NCBI GenBank assembly: GCA_037576195.1
Contig: JAQZDE010000085.1
Span: 1 to 64,000, forward strand
Direction of reading: 5' to 3'
DNA: 64,000 bases
Source: Phytoseiulus persimilis
Lineage: Eukaryota; Arthropoda; Arachnida; Mesostigmata; Phytoseiidae
Position 1 is the stretch's first letter. Each line of letters starts with the position of its first letter. Below, piece after piece: positions 34,435 to 45,324 of the stretch. Made by a program: the position numbers and the translations under genes. The notes under the pieces were generated by a model. It saw nothing but the letters and a program-made list of their open reading frames with translations. It was not told the DNA's origin and ran no database searches.

Positions 34435-37400
34435 ATGATCCGGATACTTATGACGAGAGATAACGAAAGCTCGATGCTGGAGATCGGAATGGAAGGCGAA
34501 TTCAAATCCTCAACTTCTGCAAATGATGACGTATGTTCCGGTCGGCACTCACACGTCCTAATCTGATTGTTGAAGACGATTCGCAAGAGAATTGTCCTTC
34601 CGCCTGATCCAGGCTTCCCCAATCATTTAAGATCGTCGAGACCGATAATCACAAAGAGCTTTTTCCTAGTTGGCTTCGGTCGACGATCGGAAGAAATCAT
34701 GGGCCGAACTTTCTGACGGCAAGGGTGAGCCCGCGAAATCCGTCATCTATGCAATTGAGGTATGGTTTTCATTGGATTATCGGCGATCTCTATCCGCGTG
34801 TCCGTCGCGTCGACCACTTTCAGCTACCCTTGGCTATTTTCAAGATAGTCGAGGCGGGATGGCTTTGCAGAGGACCTCCCTTCCGCGCACGTTCCGTGTG
34901 GAGGAAGATCTTCCTCCAGAAATTTGATTTTACGAGGCGATATCAATATGGAGACTCCGTAACACGAAGGACCAAATAAGAGCGAGATTTGAGCGTTATC
35001 ATTCTGAAATGATTTTTCTCTATCTCTCGAAGTCGCCGGCAGCAATTGACATTGGTGGATTATGGTACGGCCCCATACCCATGGGGGACGCGGACACTAC
35101 GGGAGTTTGCAGCACTGAGGAAGTTTGCAGCACTGAGGAAGTTTGCAGCACTGAAGGAGTCCCACAAGAGGTAAGCCCACTCGATCGTGCAAATGAATGG
35201 GATATATTGGGAGAGTTGTCACTCTCTGATCGAGGGACGGACGAGCGGCGAGAAAATAGTTCAGAATCGCCGGCTGTGAATTCAGAGGCTGCTTCCGGCC
35301 GTGCCTTTCACATCTGGAAGATACTGTCGGGGCCCGACGACAGCATTCCTGGAACCACAGCGTCCCGCCCGTGGGGCCTTCGGACAGAGGGATTCATCGT
35401 CGGAGGTCTCGACTCAGCGTCCCGGCGCGGAGTGGCTCTAGCCGCTTCTCCCTCGAATCAGGTTCTCAATAACTTGAGAATCTCCAAGAACCAAGGGCTT
35501 CGATCCCTCGATCTGTGCAGTCCTGCTGGAGGGATGGGCTCTTTCTCCCGCCGGTTCGTTCACACCTGCGTTCGGAAATCTGAAGTTTTCTTTTCCTCCA
35601 AAGCCGGCATCTGTCGAGCTTCCAGTTCTGAATGTGACTGAGTCTACCCCAGTAGACGACGAAGCGCTCATGGGAAATTCAGCTTCCAAGAAAGTACGCC
35701 AAGCATGGATATATTCTGAGTGTTTTTGGGAGTAGTGACTTAAGTTTCCTTCATTCGGTGTCGGGTTCGCCGCTATCGACGAGAGCCTTCCCGGACCGGT
35801 GACGAAGGGAAATTGACAGGCTTACTTCAATTTAAGATTTCTCAAGCCGCCGAACAAGGCAAATCCTGGATGTTCAGACCACCGGCTGCAGATGATGAGG
35901 ATGCGATGGCTGCGGAGGACGTCAACGACGAAGAGGATTCAGATGAGCCGAGTGAGAGTGGCCGACAATACTCAGTGAGTTCTGGCGCTGCCTTGTGGAG
36001 GATTCTGGGCCCATGATGCATTTCCGGACATGTTAGAGTCGATGAGCGTGTGGTGACTTCATTCCCGGGAGAGCACCCTTTCCTGCAGGGTTTTCTCCAG
36101 AGCAATCATCCGTATTCGATAAAGGTTATAAATAATCGATGTCGAGTATCCTATTGACTATGTATTGCAGTTCGCTGGAATCCTCTCCAAGAGCTCTCGA
36201 GAAAGCGGTGACGTTGATCACCAGGTAAACATCTTTCTTGACCTCGTTCTGCGTCTTGACATGTGTAGCGTCCCATTCTTAACAAACAATTTCGCTGTCC
36301 AGACTGAAAGCGTTGCAGAACCCAGATCTTCAAGGAGCCCGCGCCAGGTATGCATTCATCTGATTCTTGAAGAATACATTCTCTACTCAGACCTCGGCCA
36401 AATATTGAATCTCATTGGCTGATGCACAAGAAGCGCGAAGCTTTTGTACCGGATCCAGTTTAAGGGCGGATCGTCAACTTCCACCAAATCTTACAGCGAA
36501 GAAACGTTGCGGGCTTGTCGCAGCCGAGGCGGTCGTCGTCGACATCGGTGAGCGGCGACCTTTCTTCCTGATTCACAAATGCCTCTCTTCTCCGCTGGGG
36601 GTCCTCGAATCAACAATCCTTCACCCCTTCATTCGTGCCTCTTCTTATGTTTTAGCGCGACATGAATAAAGTGAGCTCTTTCTTCAACGCGACCAAGTCC
36701 CCGCAGGCCGCCTTCCATCAAAGAACGCAATCACTGCCTGACCTCAGTCTGTCGGAGCAATCACGACCGGACGATTCATCGAGAACCTCTGCCACCAATT
36801 TTAGATTCAGCCAGGGTGTCCAACAGACTGAAAGTCCGAGATCACCCTCGAGAGGAATACTTTCGCCGATATTCCAAAGGAACGCATCCGACCGTGAGAT
36901 AGCGGCTACGTCACCCCAATCAACGCCTCCTTCAACGCCCCCGAATCCGATCACTCCGTCGGTCTCGGCAAGTCCTTCAGACGATGACTCTTTCCCCTTT
37001 CTACCGGAGAATACGCCCGCCGAAAGACCGAAACGTCGCGTGACCATTAAGCAGAACCCCACCCCGTCGAGAGAAGTTGAGAGGAGGCCTCGAAATCTGG
37101 CAAGAGAATTTGAGTCACAAGAAGACTCACCCGCCGAACTCAACCGAAAATTTTCATCGGAAAGTGTCGCCCGATCCTTGTCGAAGAACTCGGAGGAGGA
37201 TGTCAGTCGGACACCTCAGAGGAGCTCTGCGGTGCGTGTCGGCAGTGCTTCGCCGGCGAGGTCCGCAAAAAGTGTTAGAAGAACTCCTCAGAAATCAGAG
37301 GAAACTCTTTCGAGCACCCCAGAGAGAAGGGCCGACACCGGGGAATCATCGCGTTTGGACCTCAGTAGAACTCCGCAGAAATCGCCCGCAGAAGCTCTCC

Positions 37401-38571
37401 GAGAAGCGCTCCGAGCATCTTCGGGGCCCTCGCGGGTCTTCCCAAGTGACTCCCCCGAAAGTTCATCAGATACAGGGGTAGCCAGAACTGGTCCCAGAAC
37501 CCCCCAGAGGTTCCCGGAGTCCCGCGCTCAAAAATCCCCCAGCGCAACTCCGACGAGAGCGACGCGTGAATCTGCGGAAGAATCTCCTTCAATGACTCCA
37601 AGGAGGTCATCGACATCGACGCCATCCAGGACGCGAATCAGATCAACGGCCAGGACGCCGAGTGAAACTTCGATGCCCAGGACGCCATTCCGTCCGACGA
37701 GAAATTCTTCTGAAGAACCGCGGCCCGGGCCATCCCACGAAGGACTCTCGAGATCGCCCAGAACATCGTCGCGCAGGACTCCGGCCCAAGCATCGTCGAA
37801 GTCGGCGGAAAGAGGTTCGGATAGAGCGGGGAGAAGATCGTCCAACCTTGCGCGGGGGGAGCTCCCCAGTCTGCCCACAACTTCTACGGATGATTCGGAC
37901 CATCGCCGCTTCAGAAGGGTAACTTTCCAAAGCCCGGAGGTTTCTCGAATCATCGAGGCTCCCAAGAAAAGACCCAAGTCCAAGACCGTTCTGACGAAAA
38001 GCAGTGATCAGAGGAAAAAGCCACGTCTGATATGCGGTGTGTGTGCGGGCTCGATGCGTCAACGTTCGAATTATAAATGCAACCGTTGTAACACCTTGTT
38101 GTGCAACTATTGCTCGTGCAAATGCGACTCACGAAACGAAGCCGGCAATTCGAGAGCACAAAGACTCCGCCAAAGGCTTCAGCAAGTTTGTGTGCCGGGC
38201 TCTAAAAGAGGCGACCCCAATCAGGTGAGGCAACTTCTGCCACGTCACGTCTGCCGCATCTATCCAGACGATTCGTCGATCTCGGGGAGTGATTTCCGAT
38301 TCTCTCTTCACGTTATTTTCCGATCGATATCCCCGGTGGTCCTCTTTAAGTTTCGCCTCCTCGTGTTCAGGACTTCCTGAAGGACCGATCGTGCCGACAA
38401 TGCTCAAGATTCCTTTACGCCGATAGCAACGCAACACGGTGTCAAAGGTGCTCGAAACCTCTGTGTCAGCGTTGCCAATGTGCTTGTGGTGGAACGGCCT
38501 CGAAGAGGAACACAAGGCGAGCGGGAACCTCGCAACGCGACACCGATCAGTCTCGCAGAAAAAGAAACTAA
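34435..38571 (+). CDS. Unrecognised Ser/Thr-Pro-rich protein with two C-terminal cysteine clusters
   Basis: Proposed exons: 34435-34530, 34670-34724, 34824-34897, 35043-35170, 35286-35461, 35521-35693, 35837-35974, 36171-36224, 36303-36347, 36497-36547, 36656-38224 and 38371-38571. They sum to 2760 bases (919 residues). The last two exons are firm; exons 6-10 are likely; the first five and the start are tentative. Features in order: an acidic N-terminus, a threefold FAALRK repeat, an acidic DEED stretch, then about 400 residues packed with TPQ/TPR/SPR motifs that look like proline-directed kinase sites in disordered chain. The C-terminus has two similar clusters, CGVC...CNRCNTLLCNYCSCKC and CRQC...CQRCSKPLCQRCQCAC, spaced like paired zinc knuckles. 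The tail is basic. A nuclear or chromatin role is inference from composition only. It could instead be two genes, split near 36.4 kb. Confidence 0.7.
35107..35160 (+). repeat. 18-bp exonic tandem triplication
   Basis: Three copies of GTTTGCAGCACTGAGGAA lie in tandem, the last diverged (GAAGGA). In the frame supported by splice phase they encode FAALRK, FAALRK, FAALKE, an amphipathic helical repeat. In the alternative frame they read VCSTEE. The near-identity of the units indicates recent duplication. Confidence 0.9.
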
Positions 38572-38706
38572 AGACTACGAAGTAAATGTTAACTCGATGC
38601 AAACACGATTCGACAGCACATGATGATCAGAATCCAAGACTGCGTTGAACGCTATATTAATAACATGACCTTGAAGAAAGAAGACATGATTAATAACAGA
38701 TAATTT

Positions 38707-38712
38707 AATAAA
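38707..38712 (+). terminator. Polyadenylation signal of the cysteine-cluster gene
   Basis: AATAAA about 135 bases after the TAA stop at 38569-38571, in AT-rich sequence. Confidence 0.6.
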
Positions 38713-39251
38713 ACATGAATACACCGACCGCAACGACGCGCTTCACCGATACTTTAGTCGGTACTAGCCCGAAACCAATGAGGCTCATTCGAATCGAACG
38801 AAGTTCACCGAACCACTAATCAGGCTAGCTATGCGACAGCGTGGTGAACTGTTGTGCGAAAAATTCCTAGCGAAATCGAATTCGTAAGCAACCGATCTCT
38901 GATCTCAGCGTTACCTCCGGCGTCGTCATCGAGCGCGACTTTGAGCTCGATTCGGGCGCCTGGTCACCTGCGGCGAGCTCTTCAAGCACCGTTTCCCTTC
39001 AGCCCATGGGCAGCCAGAACACATCTGCACCTCTCCGCATGAGTACGAAGCTTTCAGCGGTTTCGCAACCTACGGTCTGAGAGGCTTCGTTGTGAACTGT
39101 CATCGACCATTACTCGCGTCTGAGGGAACTTCGTTCTCCTCGCACATGGAAACAACTCGTCGCGTTGGCGATCAGCTTCACCCTCTCTCCGTGGTTCTGA
39201 AAACAAGTGTCCGGACGTTGTGCCCGGAGCCCCTCCGGGAAAAGGAGATTG
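38713..39251. other. Intergenic stretch, possible upstream exon
   Basis: No firm gene. The plus-strand frame through about 38950-39250 stays open with varied composition and could be an upstream exon or 5' untranslated region of the next gene, but it reads in a different frame and no clean splice pair joins them. Confidence 0.35.
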
Positions 39252-40136
39252 ATGGCCGAGGAGCAAGCTCGTAGTCGGAGATGGTTCGAAAGACCACTGG
39301 ACACTTTCCGCGGAATTTTGGAACCAATGTGCAGTCAATGGTCTGCAATGTTGTGCCTTGTGAGACGTGACGACGCCACTCACGAGCTGAGAGATGCGCT
39401 CACACAGCGAGAGATGAACAGGAGTCTCAAGTTGCCCGAGTTGAATATTCCAGAGTCCATGGTGTATCGAAGCAAACTTTACGCAGTGAACAAAGCTCAA
39501 TCGAAAGTAGAGACAATTCTGATCACGACGGGCGAGACGGTTTGTGTGAGAAGTTTGGAAAATGCCATCGGTGTTTTCATGCACGGGAAGAATATACATG
39601 CTTGGACTGATGTCGCATTGTTTGACTTGAACGAGGTCGATGATCGTGTTAGCTTTCTGGAGCTTCTTCCGTTGCCGGAAAAGTTCAGATCGCTTTGCAT
39701 CCTGAGGAGATCCTCAATTGGGATGAGTTACGCTGCGGAGACTTTCGACGACTACGTTAAATTGAACTACCACGGCTTCCGAGGGAACGAAACCAGGACC
39801 CTGCGCTCGGTGGAGAATTGCAGTCTCCTCGGATCATACGACGAGCGAGTGTACGCAATTCCTACAATCGGAGAGGCTCGGTTGATCGAGTTCGATGTCA
39901 ATCGCATCTGTCAGTACGGCTTCATCGGCGATTTCCGATCCAAGATCGTGGGCGACATCCTTTACGGCATCAACGAAGACCATGTATCGCCCAACGAGAA
40001 TATTATCAATATATCAACGAAGAGTCTCGTTTCCTTGAATATGTCAAGGAAACAGCCAATGACGCATTTCGAGCGGAGTGTCGCGTTCTGTGCAGTCCAT
40101 CCTGGAGGTGTTCAACTCATCCCCTCGTACCATTGA
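39252..40136 (+). CDS. Unrecognised intronless protein, 294 residues
   Basis: An open frame from ATG 39252 to TGA 40136. Composition is ordinary for a globular protein: mixed hydrophobic strands, charged turns and few low-complexity runs. There is no signal peptide and no transmembrane segment. Short strand-like segments separated by turns recur (IETILITTGETVCV-like, GVFMHGKNIHAWTDVALFDL, VYAIPTIGEARLIEFDV), which hints at a beta-propeller. That is only an impression, since I cannot align Kelch or WD motifs. The frame also extends 15 codons upstream of this ATG without a stop. It may be the last exon of a longer gene. Confidence 0.6.
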   Translation: MAEEQARSRRWFERPLDTFRGILEPMCSQWSAMLCLVRRDDATHELRDALTQREMNRSLKLPELNIPESMVYRSKLYAVNKAQSKVETILITTGETVCVRSLENAIGVFMHGKNIHAWTDVALFDLNEVDDRVSFLELLPLPEKFRSLCILRRSSIGMSYAAETFDDYVKLNYHGFRGNETRTLRSVENCSLLGSYDERVYAIPTIGEARLIEFDVNRICQYGFIGDFRSKIVGDILYGINEDHVSPNENIINISTKSLVSLNMSRKQPMTHFERSVAFCAVHPGGVQLIPSYH

Positions 40137-40311
40137 CATAAAACACAGCATGAGACAGTGTCAAAGTAGTCAAGAGAAGAAACCCAATCAAGACGATGAG
40201 GTATTCGTTCTTTAAACAATCGTTCTTCTTCCCGAGGCGCAAAGTTCGGTCGGTCTCAGGTGCCGGAGACCCTCGAGACTTGCTCCGGATCCCAGCCCCG
40301 GTTATGATCAC
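40117..40311 (-). other. Short minus-strand frame with one membrane helix
   Basis: The frame encodes a basic segment followed by one hydrophobic helix (YLIVLIGFLLLTTLTLSHAV) and a short tail. It lacks an ATG; its first possible initiator is GTG. Reading upstream in the same frame meets one TGA and then a stretch that begins with ATG at about 40383. This could be a small membrane protein with an unseen upstream exon, a pseudogene, or chance. It overlaps the end of the plus-strand unknown gene by about 20 bases. Confidence 0.25.
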
Positions 40312-40389
40312 TTCAGAGTCGCCCTGTCCGAGGACGCCTCAGATGAGGCACGTAACGTTGCAGTCCATGGGAGGAGTGTTCATTTAGCA

Positions 40390-41262
40390 TGGCACTAAAA
40401 GGCAACGAAACGCTCCTCCCTGGAGCGACTTTGAGGTTGTATTATCTTCCTGGGATAGAATTCGCGCAGGTGGTCAGAAGCCCTCAGCAGAGAGAACTCA
40501 TTCCCTGGCTCCCGGCGGGAGGTCCGCATTGGGGGAAAATCGGATGTTCATTGCGTCGCGTTCTCTTCAGCCTCCTTTTTCCTGAGTCTCGTCTGCTACA
40601 CGAGCCGCGGCACTCTGGCGCTATGGCCGCTCGCTGGCCCTCTCGCTCTCCGATGCTCTCTATGCAGTGGTGGTGCGCATATCCCGCTGCAGCCCAGACA
40701 TCCGCAAGCAGCAACACTCGATCCTTGCCGGACACAAATACGACGATCGTTACCGTCGTCGTCATTAGAGAGGACGGCAGAAGAACAAATCATTTGTGGT
40801 GGTGGTGGCGCCCTTTACTGAGTGTGAATGAGAGTTCTCCTTAAATTTCATAATCACGAACTGAGCGGCCGAGGCCGTTGGCCCCATCGTCTTCTGCAGC
40901 GTCCCTCGTAGTCGGCTGCGTTTCACATCATTTGTCTCGCAAACATAGCTTCATCATGCTTTCATCGCAACCGTCGGCTGAGTTCTGTGAACAGAGCCAA
41001 GGTTCGTAGGCATCAACGAATTTAGTTCACATCGCAGCGAGCAGCCGCAACCAAGCGTACCGAGACATGGATTACAGAGCTTGTGACTGTCTCTTTTTGA
41101 TGGATAGGACTGTATGAGACGAAGATTTCTGTTCGTCATTCAACGTAGGATCGTGTGCGCGTATTCCGGAGCCTCATCTGGCAGAACCGTTTTTCAGAAA
41201 CTTCCGACGATGCCCTCGTCAGAGCTGGCTGGACAAGTTACCTAGGAGGATACTACGGTGCC
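40390..41262. other. Intergenic region upstream of ACSL
   Basis: No gene recognised. It should contain the promoter and possibly a 5' exon of ACSL. GTGGTGGTGG near 40797 and CGTCGTCGTC-like triplets near 40755 are the only simple sequence. Confidence 0.4.
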
Positions 41263-44200
41263 ATGGCAGCCTCCGGTGTAGCCGGACTGGTAATGAGCTA
41301 TCTGTGCTCCGGCTCCAGTCCGGTGATTCCACCGATTTCTCAAGATAACCAATCCCGGTACGCGATGCCTGCGTCGTTGCATGTAGGAGCGACATCGGCA
41401 AACTGTAGATCGAAGCTTATTTGAGGAGAACTCCGACTGTCAACCGCCTTAGAGTCTGGTGTCAGCCTCAGAGAGAATGCTGCGTCTTTGTTGTCGCTAT
41501 CAGCGAACTATTTGTGTCGCAGCAACTAGTTGATTGATGGTTTAGCTCCACGACTCTGTTGTGAGGGAGAGCATCTATTTCGATCCGATTGGTCTTATCG
41601 AAAGCAAGTGCCGAATCCAAACGCTGCGATCACAAAGAGAATTCACCACCCTCGACACCGCAATGGCGCTCCTCCAAGATCATGTTCGGAACAATCCCCT
41701 CTTCCAGGGAAATGGTGGGCCTGGGGGAGAAAGTGCGAACTTCTCGTCTGCTTCCGCCTGGCAAGTTCATGGAGTACCTTTACGAAGACGCTCAGACCCT
41801 TTTCGATGTGATGTATAGAGGTGCTCGTGTCAGCAATAATGGCCGATGCATGGCCTGGCGGGAACCCGATGCCAAAGAATATTCGTACATACATTATAAC
41901 CAGGTGAACTGCTCAATTCATGCTTCCATCGTTTTCCGCCGATATCGATACCTGTTTGAATCCATACAGTGCGTGCCAGGGACTCATCGATAATGGTTGT
42001 TGTCGTCGCAGGCGCTGGAAAGGATTAGAAACTTTGCCTGTGGGCAAGCAGCCCTCGGTGCTCAGCCCGGTCAACAAAGTTTCATCGGAGTATTCATGCA
42101 GAATTGCGTGGAGGCAATCGTGGCCGAGCAAGCCTGTTATTATTTCTCGCAAGTGAGTTTCCCATTATCTCCTCTCAGTCGTGATCCTATGAATTGCCAC
42201 TAGGATTCCGCTCAATTCGCGATCATTCGGAATTCCATTCTAGATCGTTGTCCCGCTCTACGACACTCTTGGCCGAGAAGCAGTAGCGTTTATAATCAAC
42301 CAAGCATCTATCGAATCAGTGGTGTGCGATTCACCCGAAAAGGTGAGCGAAAGGAGTCCTCCGTCCTGGCGAACCTGCAAGAGATGTTCGTGCTGGGTTG
42401 AGAGATGACGTCAGACCTGCGAGGGCGAGGCTTTCTCCTTTCCAGTGGGTGCTTGATCAGAGTCGCGGTCATCCTGAGTTATCAATTTTTTTCTTCCCAG
42501 ATTGAGGCCCTGCTCAAGGAGCGTGAGAATTGTCCGAAACTGCGTCGCATAATTCACACCAGAGAAGTTTCAGACAGTATCATCGAGCGGGCCAAGGTGA
42601 GTTCGACTCTATTAGAGACTGCCCGGAATCGTTATCGCTCCGAAGAATAACGGCATAATGAATTCCCTCAGGCCGCCGATCTGGAACTGATCTCTTTCGA
42701 TGAGGTAGAGAAATTGGGAGAAAAACACTTCCGACACCCGCTGCCACCGAACAGGAATGAGTGTGCCACCGTTTGCTATACCTCCGGCACCACGGGGCAC
42801 CCCAAAGGTGTAATGCTCTCACACAAGAACATCATAGCATGTCTTTCCTCAGTCATGTTCCAGTTGGTGAGTGGGTGGCTGTCTATGATCTTTGAGAACA
42901 TCCTCCGTCGCTACTCTCCGTTCCGGTCATTGAGACGTTAACAAACGATTGACCCCAACGGCGCTCGTTTCAGGGTGAGAACGCGCCCAATAAAGACGAT
43001 GTCATGATTTCCTTCCTCCCGCTGGCCCACATGTTGGAGCGTTGCTGTGAAATGGCACTCTACATGGCCGGAGGATGTGTTGGATTCTTCAGCGGCGACA
43101 TCCGTGGCCTGGCGGACGACATGCGGGCGCTGAAGCCGACCATTTCGCCCACCGTGCCCCGTCTACTGAATCGGATCCACGATCGCGTGGAGCAGGTGGC
43201 GAAAAGTAGCATTTGGAAAAGGGCTCTATTGGCGATAGCTCTCAAGAGCAAGGAGTCGGAAATGAAGAAATTCGTCATTCGAAAGAACTCCATATGGGAT
43301 CGACTCGTTTTCAAGGTAAGTTTCGCGACCCATAAAGGATGGTTCGCTGGAAAGAGCCCTCCTTGTTCTTCAACCGTGATCACACTATCAATCACGTACG
43401 GTACTGCTGACCAAAAGCTGGTTCATGTTCGACAGACCGTGCAGGAAGGTTTTGGCGGACGTTTGCGACTCATGGTGGTTGGTTCGGCTCCTCTCGCTAC
43501 CAATGTCATCAATCTGGTACGTTGCGCCCTGGGAGCCGTTATAGTCGAAGGCTACGGCCAGACAGAATGCACGGCTCCGTGCACCCTCACATTCCCCGGC
43601 GATTACGAAGCTGGCCATGTCGGCCCACCGATCGCGGCCTGCGCTGTGAAGCTCGTCGATGTTTCCGAAATGGAGTACTACGCTTGCAACGGCGAGGGAG
43701 AGATATGCGTCAAAGGTCCGACTGTCTTCCAAGGCTATCTAAACGATCGCGAGAAAACGGACGAGGTTCTCGATTCCAATGGTTGGCTCCACACCGGAGA
43801 CATCGGTAAATGGATGGAGAACGGCACCCTCAAGATCATCGACAGGAAGAAGCACATATTCAAACTATCGCAAGGCGAATACATCGCCCCTGAAAAGCTG
43901 GAGAACATCTTCATCCGATCACCTTTCGTTACTCAAATTTTCGTTCATGGAGAGAGTCTCAAGGTGAGCACCCGACGCAATGCCAATGGCCAGCCGTCTC
44001 AGATTCGTGTAATAAAAACTCGTTCACAATTCTCATTTCCAGTCATGCCTCGTCGGAATCGTCGTACCTGAAGAGCTACATCTGTTGTCATGGGCAGCCG
44101 AGAATCGAATATCGGGGACATTCAGTGAGCTCTGTCAGAATCGGGTGGTCAAGAAATCCATACTCGATGACCTTGCGGTTTTGGGCAAGAAATCCGGTTT

Positions 44201-44441
44201 GAAAAGCTTTGAGCTGGTGAGTCACTACTCGGCGACATCGCCCCTGGAACGGTGGCTACTTTGATGGTTCCTCCTCCCTCAATAACGTATTCGAATCTTC
44301 CAGCTCAAAGACATCTATTGCCATGATGATTTGTTCAGTGTGGAAAACGGGTTACTCACACCAACCTTGAAGACCAAGCGGCCCGAATGTCGCAAAGCAT
44401 TCTCGGAGCAACTGTTTGAAATGTACAGAACATTGCAGTAA
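41263..44441 (+). CDS. Acsl: Long-chain-fatty-acid-CoA ligase (ACSL1/5/6-type)
   Basis: Exons: 41263-41357, 41708-41903, 42012-42152, 42244-42342, 42501-42596, 42672-42866, 42974-43315, 43436-43963, 44043-44216 and 44304-44441. They total 2004 bases (667 residues), close to the family's ~700. The enzyme activates long-chain fatty acids to acyl-CoA through an acyl-AMP intermediate on ER or outer mitochondrial membranes. Evidence: a hydrophobic N-terminal anchor; [18 protein letters not shown]; the AMP-binding P-loop [25 protein letters not shown]; the adenine-contact motif EGYGQTEC; and the FACS signature, with [12 protein letters not shown] leading into [20 protein letters not shown]. All catalytic blocks are intact. 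The ATG at 41263 is the first in-frame ATG after an upstream TAG, but the open frame upstream adds more hydrophobic residues, so a 5' exon with the true start is possible. Confidence 0.95.
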
Positions 44442-44476
44442 TATGGGGGAGTCGTTGCGTAGAGTTTAAGGTGACC

Positions 44477-44490
44477 AATAAATTAATAAA
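44477..44490 (+). terminator. Two polyadenylation signals of ACSL
   Basis: Two AATAAA hexamers at 44477-44482 and 44485-44490, about 35-50 bases after the stop codon. Confidence 0.75.
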
Positions 44491-45324
44491 AGAGGGACGT
44501 CGCACCCGGCTCCGTGGATTTCAGATCGTCCGAGGTGACGTCGTTTCCTTTAGACTTCGACGCCCAGGGGGCTGCCTCAGCCCGCATGTGGAGGTAGCAT
44601 TCAAGTGGCTCCCATCCCTGAAGACTGCAGGGCGTAGATACTCCCTACCTTCCCTTTTGCACTCCCCTGAGCTTCCTCCAACCTGTTGAGAAATAAGAGC
44701 CCGTGGCATCGTGGCTGAGACGCTTTTATCGAAAATTGAGGACGCGTCGAGGACGCACACATGATCACGGTCAGCACGTTGTTCATTGAGCAGGCTTAAA
44801 CAGCTGAGAAGTTTCGTTCCGAAATGGTTGTAAATGGCCGCGACAGGAGAAGACAGGTTTAAGATGGAAATTATGAGAAGAAACAGGTAAAAGATGTTTC
44901 GTATGATTTCGCACATCCCGGGCTTTTCCAGGGCAAAAAAGCTCGAGTGAGGTGACAGCACTTCAGAACACCAAGACACACGGGAATAATACTATAATGG
45001 TTGGTGGTCAGCAGGTGATCACAGAGTTCTGCGTATCTGCCGTCGATCTCAGATTGGGTGAGCACTTAGCCTCTCGAGCGGATCCATGTCCGATTCGTGA
45101 GGTACGCCGCTCAAATGACACTCAAAACGGGAACCACAAGCACTCGGAATCGGGGCTGTGAGTTTTCCGCGACGATTCGAAATTGGTCCAGAGTCCGTTC
45201 GTACTCTCGGCTGAGAAAATCGTAGTTTCGTGGAACAATGTCGAACTGCCGCCAAATACTCGAGGGCCCTGATCTTAATGCAGACGTGGAGGCACTTCCG
45301 GAATAAAAAACGCTCCACTGCGAA
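44491..45324. other. Intergenic region between convergent ACSL and rhomboid genes
   Basis: No gene recognised. It should contain the 3' untranslated region of the minus-strand rhomboid. A minus-strand frame at 44521-44979 contains a short hydrophobic run but no further support. Confidence 0.45.
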
